64,000 nt of DNA from Hohaiivirga sp031546825 (GCA_031546825.1 JAVBJU010000005.1:1-64000); one strand, 5' to 3'. Positions 8,165 through 17,266 are shown, counted from the first letter of the stretch. The notes: generated by a model from the sequence alone, not told the origin. Numbers and translations are program-made.

Positions 8165-8792
8165 CCTCATAAAGCTCCTCTCCTCCGACGCGGAGCCGGT
8201 TGACCGCCACGCCAGAGAACGCTTTTACGCCATCGCGCTTGCGGTGAGCGTGCCGATATCGGTTTTTGCACTGCTCATGCTGATTGGCATCCGCCCCGAC
8301 CTCTCTGCGGCGGCAAGCTCAGCCACATTCTGGATCAAACTGGCCTTCGTCGGCGGCATCATGTGGGGCAGCCTGCTGATGACCCTGCGCCTCTCCCAAC
8401 CGGGAAGACGGCTGGGCTGGACACCGCTGGCATTCGCCGCCCCCATCTTCATCATCTGGATGCTCGGCCTCCAGGAAATGGCCCAAGCCGCGCCAGAACA
8501 GCGCGCCGCGCTCTTCTGGGGCACAACCTGGCGGATCTGCCCCTTCATCATCATGGCCCTCTCCATCCCCGTTGTGGTCGCCGCCATGCTCGCCATGCGC
8601 GAACTCGCCCCCACACACCTGTCACAAGCCGGGCTGAGCCTCGGCCTCCTCTCCGGCAGCACCGGAGCCCTGGTCTATTGCCTCCACTGCCCGGAAACCT
8701 CCACCCCCTTCATCGGCACCTGGTATCTGCTGGGGATCTGCGTGCCCGGCCTGTTTGGCATGGTGTTTGGACGGGCGCTGCTGCGCTGGTGA
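8151..8792 (+). CDS. nrsF: NrsF (DUF1109) membrane anti-sigma factor
   Basis: A 213-residue protein with a short cytosolic N-terminus (TDDLIKLLSSDAEPV) and six hydrophobic segments, matching the NrsF/DUF1109 family that holds SigF-type ECF factors inactive at the membrane. Conserved cysteines are visible in WRICPFI (about residue 127) and YCLHCPETST (about 180-183), the pair region thought to sense stress. The start at 8151 lies inside the end of sigF (14-base overlap), typical of a sigma/anti-sigma pair. Confidence 0.87.
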   Translation: MQTDDLIKLLSSDAEPVDRHARERFYAIALAVSVPISVFALLMLIGIRPDLSAAASSATFWIKLAFVGGIMWGSLLMTLRLSQPGRRLGWTPLAFAAPIFIIWMLGLQEMAQAAPEQRAALFWGTTWRICPFIIMALSIPVVVAAMLAMRELAPTHLSQAGLSLGLLSGSTGALVYCLHCPETSTPFIGTWYLLGICVPGLFGMVFGRALLRW

Positions 8793-8977
8793 GGTTTTTT
8801 GGGGCGGGGGAGTGTTGAGGGGCATCTCAACCGGCGTGACACCTTGACCCTCTCCTAAAAAATACCTGCGAATTGGTATGCTCCCCCCAATCGGTAGATA
8901 TTTTATGTTAGATGAACTTGACCCCAAAAGGATGGGACGCATCTATTTTTGATCGGCGCATCAGGAGAAGAATAAGA

Positions 8978-9922
8978 ATGAATAAGAGCGTGCCGGTGAG
9001 ATGGGCCTCCTTTAGAGATCTGGAGATCATCAAAGCCCTGATAGAAAAGGGATCGGCAACATTGGCGGCCGAATATTTGGGAATTACGCAACCTTCGGTT
9101 AGCAAAGTAATTTCAAACATCGAGGAGAAGTCCGGAAAAACATTATTCATTAGAGAAAAAATGAAATTTATTCCCACCAAAGACTGTCTGTTTTTATATG
9201 AAGAAATTATAAATATTTTCTCATCACTGGCGAGAATAGACAATAACAATTGGTCTATCACCGGCCAACAAGAAATAAGGGCGATCACAACGCCGACAAT
9301 AGCATATTCATTCCTGTCTCCGCTGGTAGCAAGCTACATCAGAGAGCGAAATAATATCAAAATTATTTTATCAGTGGTAAATTCCATTGATATGATCAAT
9401 GAGATTAGAGAAGGAAAGGCAGATATCGCGCTGGGAAATACGGATATACGCAATCGTTTGGCGGAAATATCTGTTTATCCAATTTTTAAGACCAAAATAG
9501 TGTGTATAATGCACAAGAACCATGAACTCGCAAAAAGCAAAAAACTCACGTTAAGCGATCTTCATAATCAAAATGTTATCATGTACACATCAAGGAATAT
9601 TCTTTTCCCGAGAATCAAGAAGGCGTGCTCTGATGCTGGGGTGCAATTGAATATAATTGCCGAAGTATCAGATGCGCTGCTTGCCTTAAATTTTGTAAAT
9701 GAAAATCTTGGAATATATTTTGCACCCAGCTTCCCTATAATTAATCACATGAACAGCAATCTTGTTATTAAAGATGTTGGGCTCGATATCTACGACGAGA
9801 TGGCCATATTTTCTCTCACCAATGCGCTCAATCCGCATTTCTGTGATTTTATTGATTACATTGCCAAACACGTTACGAATACTCGCATTGACGACACCCT
9901 CATCAAATTGACGCCACCATAG
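8978..9922 (+). CDS. LysR-type regulator of the adjacent pentose/dicarboxylate operon
   Basis: A 314-residue LysR regulator. The winged helix lies at about residues 8-65 (SATLAAEYLGITQPSVSKVISNIE) and a periplasmic-binding-like effector domain at about 90-295. The start at 8978 is set by AGGAGAAG seven bases upstream; the frame extends to 8912 without a ribosome site. Base composition is very AT-rich (28-33% GC in two 60-base lines checked) against about 60% in the flanking genes, so it was probably acquired by transfer. It converges with the four-gene operon at 10007-15885 and is its likely regulator, inferred from position and shared composition. Confidence 0.85.
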   Translation: MNKSVPVRWASFRDLEIIKALIEKGSATLAAEYLGITQPSVSKVISNIEEKSGKTLFIREKMKFIPTKDCLFLYEEIINIFSSLARIDNNNWSITGQQEIRAITTPTIAYSFLSPLVASYIRERNNIKIILSVVNSIDMINEIREGKADIALGNTDIRNRLAEISVYPIFKTKIVCIMHKNHELAKSKKLTLSDLHNQNVIMYTSRNILFPRIKKACSDAGVQLNIIAEVSDALLALNFVNENLGIYFAPSFPIINHMNSNLVIKDVGLDIYDEMAIFSLTNALNPHFCDFIDYIAKHVTNTRIDDTLIKLTPP

Positions 9923-9955
9923 AACAATCCGCGTTTTTGCGGCGTCGCGGAGCGT

Positions 9956-9989
9956 CGCGATCTTTCCGGCATGTGCCAGAAAGATCGCG
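9956..9989. terminator. Stem-loop between converging LysR gene and lyase operon
   Basis: An 11-base perfect stem CGCGATCTTTC / GAAAGATCGCG with a 12-base loop lies midway between the two stop codons. It probably ends transcripts from both sides, although neither side has a long T-run. Confidence 0.55.
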
Positions 9990-10006
9990 GCTTTCAAGTT
10001 TGGGTA

Positions 10007-11353
10007 TTATTGTTTGAAATTGCTGAGAACGAAGTCCACGCAGCTCACGGCCTCGCCAATGTAACTTGCCTCATCAAGCAATTCTTCGATATCCACCTTG
10101 ATCTTGATATCTCCCTTGGTGAGCTGATTGCGGATGCAATCCGAAAAAGGAGCATGTGTTGAAACGGATTCCATCGCCGCTTCATAAAGGACATGGTGGG
10201 CTTCCGAACGGCCAATATCTCTGGCCAGCGCCATCATGATTGACTCAGAGAGAATTAGCCCCTTCGTCAGCTTTATGTTTTCCATCATTTTCTCGGGATA
10301 AACCTGCAATCCATTGATCAGGTTGAGAAGATTTTCGCTTATGGAAACAGAGAGAATCGCGATTTCCGGCAGTGTGACATCCATCACATTACTTTCCGCG
10401 GCATCGCCTTCATTCATCCGGATCATCGACATATATGCGAGCGGAACGCGCGCCCGCAGGAGCTGGGCCAGCCCCACCAGGTTTTGGGCATTCTGCGGGT
10501 TGCGTTTCTGCGCCATGGTTGAGCTGCCAACTTTACCATGGTGAAAGCTCTCCTCAAGCTCGGCGAGTTCGGTGCGTTGCAGGAATATGATTTCCTCCGC
10601 AACCTTCTCTGCCAAACTCGCCAATTGTCCTAATACCGTCACGTAATGGGTCTGCGAGTCATAAGACGTGCGCACGGGAATGGGGTTGGAAGATAATCCA
10701 AGCAAGATGGCCATCGCCTCCTGGATTTCACGCCCTTTTCCTTCCATCGCCGAGAAGGTGCCGACGGCCCCCCCCATACTCACGGCAAAGGCATCGGATG
10801 TTGCGGCGGAAAGCCTTTTTTCAATGCGATAAAGTTCGGCGTACCATCCCGCAACTTTGAAGCCAAACGTGATGGGCAGAGCATGCTGGCCATGGGTTCT
10901 GCCCGCTTGCGTGTAGCCTTTGGATTTTTCAGCCAGGTCGGCGAGAGAGGCGAGCGCTTTAGTAATATACTCTGCAATCAAGTTATGACTGGCGCGCAGT
11001 TGCAGAACCGCTCCGGTATCAAAGATATTTTGAGTGGTTGCACCCCAATGGATGTAACCCGCCGCTTCCTTGCCGCAAACGCGTTCAAACTCTTTCAATA
11101 CGGGAACGAACGGATGGCATGTTTCCCGGATTCCTTTTTTGATTTGGTCGATATCGAGCAGCGCTGCATTGGCCGATTGTGATATCGTGTTCGCGGCGTT
11201 ATGCGGGATCATGCCGCATTGCGCCTGCGCCTTTGCCAGAGCCGCCTCGACATCCAGCCATACCTGAATTGTCGCCGTATCCGACCACAGTTCTTTGGCA
11301 TGTTTGTTAAACCAATGGCCGGTAATGCAGGATTCAAACATACCAGAAGACAT
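10007..11353 (-). CDS. Adenylosuccinate-lyase/fumarase-superfamily lyase of unknown substrate
   Basis: A 448-residue member of the fumarase/aspartase superfamily, closest in layout to adenylosuccinate lyase and carboxymuconate cycloisomerase proteins. Visible blocks are HWGATTQNIFDT (about residue 103), GRTHGQHALPITFG (about 152), and the superfamily signature GSSTMAQKRNP (about 280), with Ala where most members have Pro. Members release fumarate by breaking a C-N or C-O bond next to a C4 acid. It is the last gene of the operon dcuC-xylA-xylB-lyase, so a housekeeping purB role is unlikely. I infer a catabolic role, splitting a substituted aspartate or malate. GGAGC lies six bases before the ATG. 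Confidence 0.8.
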   Translation of the reverse strand: MSSGMFESCITGHWFNKHAKELWSDTATIQVWLDVEAALAKAQAQCGMIPHNAANTISQSANAALLDIDQIKKGIRETCHPFVPVLKEFERVCGKEAAGYIHWGATTQNIFDTGAVLQLRASHNLIAEYITKALASLADLAEKSKGYTQAGRTHGQHALPITFGFKVAGWYAELYRIEKRLSAATSDAFAVSMGGAVGTFSAMEGKGREIQEAMAILLGLSSNPIPVRTSYDSQTHYVTVLGQLASLAEKVAEEIIFLQRTELAELEESFHHGKVGSSTMAQKRNPQNAQNLVGLAQLLRARVPLAYMSMIRMNEGDAAESNVMDVTLPEIAILSVSISENLLNLINGLQVYPEKMMENIKLTKGLILSESIMMALARDIGRSEAHHVLYEAAMESVSTHAPFSDCIRNQLTKGDIKIKVDIEELLDEASYIGEAVSCVDFVLSNFKQ

Positions 11354-11467
11354 AATGTAGCTCCATCTCGAATTTTACGTTGTTAATCACAACACTTAGC
11401 ATTGTCCGTTGAACGTATAGCGGTTGCTTTTTGTTATGATATATTTAGAATAATTTCCTTTGAGCCT

Positions 11468-12913
11468 TCAAACGTAGGTTTGGGCATACAAATTACGGAA
11501 TATCTGTAAGCGCTCCTGATAGAATTGATGCCGCCCGCTGTCGGGGATATGTAGATCTTCCAAAGCAGGCTGAACCAGTATTTCGGCAAGCGGGGTATGC
11601 GGATGGGATGCAATCCGCGCGAGTTGCGCGGCCCCGAGGGCCGGGCCAGCATCCCCGCCTTTGCGGTATTCGAGTGTCCGCCCTGTCACATCGGCAAGCA
11701 TTTGCCTCCAATAAGCGCTCCTGGCCCCCCCGCCGATCAGGACTGTGGCTTCCTGCTTCAAGCCGGTCGCGGCCAAGGCGTCCATGCCATCGGTCAGGCC
11801 AAAGTTCACGCCCTCCAGAACTGCGCGCGCGAGATCTTCTGCTCCGTGGTCGTGGGTAAGGCCCCAGAAGGCCCCTTTGAGATTCGGGTTGTTGTGGGGC
11901 GTTCTTTCGCCAGACAAATAGGGCAGAAAATAAACCCCAGACGATCGGCTTGGGGCTTTGGAAGCCATCTCTATGAGATCCGCCACCTGCGGCGTATTAG
12001 TCAGCCTGCACGCCCAGTTCAAACAGGAGGCTGCGCTCAGCATGACAGACATGAGGTGCCAGGTGTTTGGCAATGCATGGCAAAAGCTATGTACGGCCTT
12101 TTCCGTATTGCTCAAGAAGCCATCGCTGACAACAAAACAGACGCCGGATGTCCCCAAAGACAACATGCCCTGCCCTGGCTTATGGAGGCCAACCCCGATC
12201 GCGCCAACTGCATTATCGCCGCCTCCTGCGATCACCGGCACGGGCTTCATCCCCCATTTTTTGGCACAGCTTTCGCTGAGGCTTCCAGCGATTTCGCTCC
12301 CCTCAAACAGTTGAGGCATATGCTCTCTACTCAAATCGCAGGCTTCCAGCAGCGCGTCGCTCCACTGGCGCTTGCCAACGTCAAGCCACATGGTCCCGGC
12401 AGCATCGGACATATCCGTTGCGTAGCCGCCGGTTATGACCAAACGCAAATAATCCTTGGGCAGAAGAACCTTTTTGACGGACCTGAATATCTCTGGCTCG
12501 TTTTCTGCAACCCATTTCAGCTTTGGAGCCGTAAAGCCGGGCATCATGAGATTGCCGGTAATCTCACGTGCGTTTGGAACGCGCTGTTCCAATTGACGAC
12601 ATTGAGCCAGACTGCGCCCGTCATTCCAAAGAATAGCGGGCCTCAGAACATTCTGGTTGCCATCAAGAAGAACGGCCCCGTGCATCTGCCCAGTCAGGCC
12701 GATGGCCGAGATCTGGGCGAAATCACACTTGGTTTTCAGGGCTAAAACCACCTTATCAAGGGCTATGTCCCAGTCTTGCGGGTTCTGCTCAGACCACAAA
12801 GGAACGGGGCGGGATATCTGCAACACTTCGGTGTGAGAGGCGATAACCTGACCGCCGTCGTCAATTACCAACCCCTTCAATCCTGAAGTTCCAAGATCTA
12901 TACCGATAAACAT
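11468..12913 (-). CDS. xylB: Xylulokinase (FGGY family)
   Basis: A 481-residue FGGY sugar kinase. The N-terminal phosphate loop is GIDLGTSGLKGL (residues 3-14). The xylulokinase motif TGQMHGAVLL, the ILWNDGR block (about residue 95) and the C-terminal ATP-site block IGGGARSAYWRQMLAD are present. Length and blocks match XylB, which phosphorylates D-xylulose to xylulose 5-phosphate. It lies between xylA and the lyase gene in the same leftward operon. GC is lower than in the host-like regions, as in the rest of the island. Confidence 0.92.
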   Translation of the reverse strand: MFIGIDLGTSGLKGLVIDDGGQVIASHTEVLQISRPVPLWSEQNPQDWDIALDKVVLALKTKCDFAQISAIGLTGQMHGAVLLDGNQNVLRPAILWNDGRSLAQCRQLEQRVPNAREITGNLMMPGFTAPKLKWVAENEPEIFRSVKKVLLPKDYLRLVITGGYATDMSDAAGTMWLDVGKRQWSDALLEACDLSREHMPQLFEGSEIAGSLSESCAKKWGMKPVPVIAGGGDNAVGAIGVGLHKPGQGMLSLGTSGVCFVVSDGFLSNTEKAVHSFCHALPNTWHLMSVMLSAASCLNWACRLTNTPQVADLIEMASKAPSRSSGVYFLPYLSGERTPHNNPNLKGAFWGLTHDHGAEDLARAVLEGVNFGLTDGMDALAATGLKQEATVLIGGGARSAYWRQMLADVTGRTLEYRKGGDAGPALGAAQLARIASHPHTPLAEILVQPALEDLHIPDSGRHQFYQERLQIFRNLYAQTYV

Positions 12914-12999
12914 TGCGTCAACTCCAGATCATGAGATATTTTGCAGCCTCTATCTTTCTATGATCGCAAATTCATTTTCACTGAACCCATACCTTTATA

Positions 13000-14322
13000 T
13001 TATCCGTAAATATAACGATTGATCAGGTTCTCAGCATATTCCTGGCGACCGCTTTTGTGCGAGGGTGAGAGCTCATTACGTTTGGCGTATTCAGCAACAT
13101 CGCCAAGCGTCATCTTCCCGTTCAGGATATTTTTGCCAAATTCGCTATTCCAATTGGCATACCGATTATCGACAAACTGAGTGAGCTTCTTGTCTTCAAT
13201 CATTTTCGCAGCAATTTTCGTGGACAAAGCCAAAACGTCCATCGCTCCGATATGTCCGTGGAAGAGATCGTAACGGCAGGTGCTCTGCCTGCGAACCTTG
13301 GCGTCAAAATTCATTCCGCCGGTGGAAAACCCGCCCGACTTCAGAATTTCGTACATCACCAATACATTTTCTTCCACGCTATGGGGAAACTGATCGGTGT
13401 CCCAACCGCATTGGGGGTCGCCGCGATTAGCATCGATCGATCCGAAAATACCCAAAGCAATCGTCTGGGCAACTTCATGGTGGAATGTGTGCCCCGCCAA
13501 TGTTGCGTGATTGGCCTCAATGTTGATTTTGACCTCGCCTTCGAGACCATACTGCTTGAGGAAGCCATAAACCGTTCCAACATCAAAATCATATTGATGC
13601 TTTGTTGGCTCCTGGGGCTTGGGCTCAATCAGCAAGGCGCCCTTGAAACCGATTTTATGTTTGTGCGCGACAACCATCTGCATGAAACGGCCAAGCTGCT
13701 GGCGCTCGCGCTTCAAATCGGTGTTCAGAAGGGTCTCATAACCTTCACGGCCGCCCCACAACACATAGTTTGCTCCCCCGAGCTGATGGGTCGCGTCCAT
13801 CGCGGCAACAACCTGGCTGGCAGCCCAGGCAAAAATTTCAGGGTCAGGATTGGTTGCAGCGCCCGCGCCATAACGCGGGTTGCTGAAGCAGTTTGCCGTG
13901 CCCCACAACAGTTTAACCCCTGTTTCCTGCTGCTTTTGGGCGAGAACATCCACCATGGCCGCAAAATTACTGAGGTATTCAGTGAGGCTCGCACCTTCCG
14001 GCGCGACATCGGCGTCATGGAAGCAATAGAAAGGAACGTCCAGCTTCTTAAAGAACTCAAAGGCAACCTCTGCCTTGAGCTTGGCTTGTGACAGGGGATT
14101 TCCCGGCTCAAACCACGGGCGGTCAAAGGCTGAGGAACCAAACATATCCACGCCCGGCCAGTTGAACGTATGCCAATAGGCAACTGCGAACCGCAAATGG
14201 TCTTTCAAAGTTTTCCCAAGAACAATCTCTTCGGGATTGTAATGGTGAAACGCCAATGGGTTGTCGCTTTCCGGACCTTCGTATTTAATTTTGCTAATTT
14301 TATCGAAAAAAGGCATCGGCAT
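13000..14322 (-). CDS. xylA: Xylose isomerase
   Basis: A 440-residue class II xylose isomerase. The family N-terminus KIKYEGPESDNPLAF is followed by FNWPGVDMFG. The active-site His is in CFHDADVAPEG and the metal-binding blocks are LIEPKPQEPTKHQYD, IEANHATLAGHTFHHE and DANRGDPQCGWDTDQFP. It converts D-xylose to D-xylulose in the cytosol. I chose the ATG at 14322 because GGAGAG lies just upstream; the frame also opens with a GTG at 14334. It follows the DcuC-type carrier gene and precedes xylB, with no xylFGH or XylR gene nearby, which is unusual. Confidence 0.95.
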   Translation of the reverse strand: MPMPFFDKISKIKYEGPESDNPLAFHHYNPEEIVLGKTLKDHLRFAVAYWHTFNWPGVDMFGSSAFDRPWFEPGNPLSQAKLKAEVAFEFFKKLDVPFYCFHDADVAPEGASLTEYLSNFAAMVDVLAQKQQETGVKLLWGTANCFSNPRYGAGAATNPDPEIFAWAASQVVAAMDATHQLGGANYVLWGGREGYETLLNTDLKRERQQLGRFMQMVVAHKHKIGFKGALLIEPKPQEPTKHQYDFDVGTVYGFLKQYGLEGEVKINIEANHATLAGHTFHHEVAQTIALGIFGSIDANRGDPQCGWDTDQFPHSVEENVLVMYEILKSGGFSTGGMNFDAKVRRQSTCRYDLFHGHIGAMDVLALSTKIAAKMIEDKKLTQFVDNRYANWNSEFGKNILNGKMTLGDVAEYAKRNELSPSHKSGRQEYAENLINRYIYG

Positions 14323-14415
14323 AACGCTCTCCACTGACTATTTGGTGATTATGGCATTCCGCCAGTTGGTTAAGGATAGAGGGACCAAAATATTGCTCCC
14401 TCTATGCAATTCAGA

Positions 14416-15885
14416 TCATAAGAGCACCATCGACAGAACCATCATCAGGACGTAGGCTATCGCGAGCTGAACACTGTTTCGTTTGATGATTTGCAGCGGC
14501 GTTACGCCAACAAAACCTGAAACAGCAATGATAACACCTGATATTGGCGAGAAACTTCTTCCCAGACTGGCGGAGAAGTGCAAAGGCACAAGCATTTTAA
14601 ACACAGAGATGCCAGCCCCTTTGGCCACTTCGGCGCTGAGCGGAGCAAACGCATTGAACCCCGTCGCCGTGCCCATGATAACCGAGCCGAAGAAGACAAG
14701 CAGACTGAATATAATGACAATCACACTGGCATACTGCCCATGTTTTGGGATGAAGCTGAACAGTGAATCGATGAAACCGATCTTGATGATGCCAGCAACC
14801 AGTATCTGTGCACAAAGCAGGATGGAAACAACGGTTATGAACGACTGACCCATCTGGTCAAAAAGCCCGACAACCTTATCCGTACATTCTTTCAGATCAC
14901 ATTTTCTGATATTTTCAATCACGAATGCGATGAAGAACGACAGTATTATGGCTGAAACGACATCGATATTGATATTCAAGAATGCAGGTAGATATTTCTC
15001 AATCAAACTTGAGAACACGAACAGCAAAATCATCGGAACCATGGGTAGGAACGCGTAATATGTCGGAATGCTCTCAGCCAGATCAGTTTTGGCTTTTTCC
15101 GTTTCATAGTGATCGTCAACGACGCCTTCTTTCCTATCCCAATAGGACTGCATAACCATGTGGGAAACGCCAATCACAATGAACAGAATGGCGACGATGG
15201 GAACTTGCTTGTCGACAAAAAATGCGAAGAGGTCGTACCCCGTCATCTCTGAAATCAGGACACTACCCGTGGCCGATGGCCCATAATCGATACATATGCC
15301 AGAAGCGATCACTGAGGCGACGGCGGCTCTGGAACAATCGATGGAGCGCAAAACGGGATACAAAGTCGTCAGCATCAACAATGCCAAGCCTGACGGGCTT
15401 GAGATGAACAGCGCCAACACCTGCATTATGATATAGCTGAGGCCAAGAAGAACGTATTTCGCATTTATTCTTCTCAAAGGCTTGATGCACAACTCAACTA
15501 ATTTCGCCGAAGCCCCAATATCATTCATGTATCTAGAAAACCCGGCAATAACCATGATAATGAGGCCGAGTTTAGAGATGCTATCAGAAAAAATGGCTTT
15601 TATTTCAACGAATATGTCGACATATTTTGAACCTGAAGCCGTTTTCGTGATGCTGATTTCTGGGAAAAATATGACGGTTACAAGCAGTAATGCTATTCCA
15701 CCGGTGAGAATAACTGCCTGCGCATAGTATTTCCTTGAAATACCGATGCATATCAAAACTATAACTAAAAAGGAGGTGGCGAGAATGAAGGCTTTATCGC
15801 CAACCGCGTATTTCAGCGCTACCAAAGCCATAAGGCTAAAAATTAGAAAGGCGGCTGTCTTAGCTCGAATCAACATTGCTTGCTG
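14416..15885 (-). CDS. DcuC-family C4-dicarboxylate carrier
   Basis: A protein of about 489 residues with some 12-13 hydrophobic segments. The two half-site blocks typical of DcuC carriers are SPSGLALLMLTTLYP (about residue 170) and MGTATGFNAFAPLSAE, then SLGRSFSPISGVI near the C-terminus. DcuC members move succinate, fumarate and related C4 acids across the inner membrane. The TTG at 15885 has GGGGAGG five bases before it and is preferred to the ATG at 15876, whose spacing is poor; the frame up to 16131 is spurious. It is the first gene of the operon with xylA, xylB and the lyase. That implies an import substrate carrying a C4-dicarboxylate part. Composition is AT-rich (about 37% GC in one 60-base line checked). 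Confidence 0.82.
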   Translation of the reverse strand, partial: QQAMLIRAKTAAFLIFSLMALVALKYAVGDKAFILATSFLVIVLICIGISRKYYAQAVILTGGIALLLVTVIFFPEISITKTASGSKYVDIFVEIKAIFSDSISKLGLIIMVIAGFSRYMNDIGASAKLVELCIKPLRRINAKYVLLGLSYIIMQVLALFISSPSGLALLMLTTLYPVLRSIDCSRAAVASVIASGICIDYGPSATGSVLISEMTGYDLFAFFVDKQVPIVAILFIVIGVSHMVMQSYWDRKEGVVDDHYETEKAKTDLAESIPTYYAFLPMVPMILLFVFSSLIEKYLPAFLNINIDVVSAIILSFFIAFVIENIRKCDLKECTDKVVGLFDQMGQSFITVVSILLCAQILVAGIIKIGFIDSLFSFIPKHGQYASVIVIIFSLLVFFGSVIMGTATGFNAFAPLSAEVAKGAGISVFKMLVPLHFSASLGRSFSPISGVIIAVSGFVGVTPLQIIKRNSVQLAIAYVLMMVLSMVLL

Positions 15886-15909
15886 CAAAATTGCCTCCCC
15901 TGCCTTGTC

Positions 15910-15962
15910 ATGCCATTGCCAATATGGCATGGTCTTATAGCAAAAAAGCAATGGTTCGGCAA
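15910..15962 (-). promoter_or_regulatory. Promoter and operator-like palindrome of the dcuC-xylA-xylB-lyase operon
   Basis: On the minus strand TTGCCG (15962-15957) is followed after 17 bases by TATAAG (15939-15934), a good sigma-70-type promoter. Just downstream, ATGCCA-N9-TGGCAT (15910-15930) forms a palindrome over the expected transcript start. Such a site could bind the LysR protein encoded at the other end of the block. Confidence 0.55.
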
Positions 15963-16084
15963 TGCCAAAATTTACTCTCAAAATTTGATGGCTGGCTTGG
16001 AGTTCTTGCGCATCTCCGCTTAAAATGAACCGGCCGCGCGTTCGTGTTTTCGAAGCGACGCCCGCAATGCGCAATGGGGGTGCC

Positions 16085-17266
16085 ATGATGAAAAAGACAG
16101 TTCCAGTCTCAGGATTGGATGACAGAAGCACTCCGTCAGCTCAGCCCCAATACGAGCGCCCCTTCACTACGCTGAGAGCCGCCAATTTCCAAAAGAAAGT
16201 GGATGGCAAGCAGGTCGACCTCTACACCATCAAAAACAACAATGGCATGGTGGTCAAAATCACCAATTACGGTGCCCGCATCGAACAAATTCTGGTACCG
16301 GACCGCAATGGAAAAATGGGCGACATCGCCATGGGCTATGAAACCCTCGATGAGGTCATTAACGGCCTGTGGCCGATGGGCGCATTCATTGGTCGCTATG
16401 CCAATCGTATTGCCAAAGGCAAATTCACATTGGACGGCGCGGAATATGCTCTCCCCATCAATGACCTTTCGACGCCCCCCGCTGCACCGCGCGAGAACAC
16501 ACTGCATGGCGGCCAAAGGGGCTCATGCTTTGTCGTCTTCGATGCCCGGCAGCTTTCCGAGAAAGCGGTGGAGATGACCATCGTCTTCAAAGATGGCGAA
16601 GAAGGCTTTCCGGGCACCCTGCCCGTGCGTGTCGTTTATTCCGTTGACGACGATAACCAATTGACCGTCGCCTACGATGCCGTCGCGGTAAATAAAACGA
16701 CGGTTGCCAATTTCACCGGCCATACCTTCTTCAATCTTTCGGGAGATCTTGGCTCGACCATCCATGACCATCTGCTCACCCTCAATGCCGACAGGGTGCT
16801 CGAGGTCACAGATGCGCTGATCCCCACCGGAAAACTGCGCGATGTCACCGGAACGCCGATGGATTTCCGCAACCCCAAGGCTTTTGGAAAAGACATCGCG
16901 GCGGATTACGACCTGCTCAAAGCCGGAAACGGCTATGACAACCACTATGCCATCAAGCAGAGCGTGCCCGGCGAGATGGTGCTGCATGCGCGCGTGGCCG
17001 ACCCAAAAACTGGCCGCGTGATGGAAGTATGGTCAACGGAGCCCGGCGTGCAGATTTATTCCGGCAACTTCCTCGAAGGACAAATTCCACGGGACCTGGG
17101 CAAGGGCAAAACGGTCTATCAGTTTCGCGGCGCCTTCTGCATCGAACCCTCGCACTTCCCCGATGCGGTAAATCATCCGGAGTTCAAAGGCATCACGCTC
17201 AAGCCGGGTGAATGGTACACAGGCAAAATCGTTTATAAGTTTATGACGGATAAAAGGGTGCTTTAA
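16085..17266 (+). CDS. Aldose 1-epimerase (mutarotase)
   Basis: A 393-residue galactose-mutarotase-like protein. Its conserved blocks are ITNYGARIEQILVPD, the GRYANRIAKGKF sugar-site block, ENTLHGG, the catalytic-His region NFTGHTFFNLSG, and GVQIYSGNFL near the C-terminus. It interconverts the alpha and beta anomers of aldoses. It diverges from the dcuC-xylA-xylB operon, so it may supply the anomer used by xylose isomerase, but its composition is host-like, so the pairing may be chance. The ATG at 16085 has GGGGG upstream; 16088 is also possible. No signal peptide is seen. Confidence 0.88.
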   Translation: MMKKTVPVSGLDDRSTPSAQPQYERPFTTLRAANFQKKVDGKQVDLYTIKNNNGMVVKITNYGARIEQILVPDRNGKMGDIAMGYETLDEVINGLWPMGAFIGRYANRIAKGKFTLDGAEYALPINDLSTPPAAPRENTLHGGQRGSCFVVFDARQLSEKAVEMTIVFKDGEEGFPGTLPVRVVYSVDDDNQLTVAYDAVAVNKTTVANFTGHTFFNLSGDLGSTIHDHLLTLNADRVLEVTDALIPTGKLRDVTGTPMDFRNPKAFGKDIAADYDLLKAGNGYDNHYAIKQSVPGEMVLHARVADPKTGRVMEVWSTEPGVQIYSGNFLEGQIPRDLGKGKTVYQFRGAFCIEPSHFPDAVNHPEFKGITLKPGEWYTGKIVYKFMTDKRVL

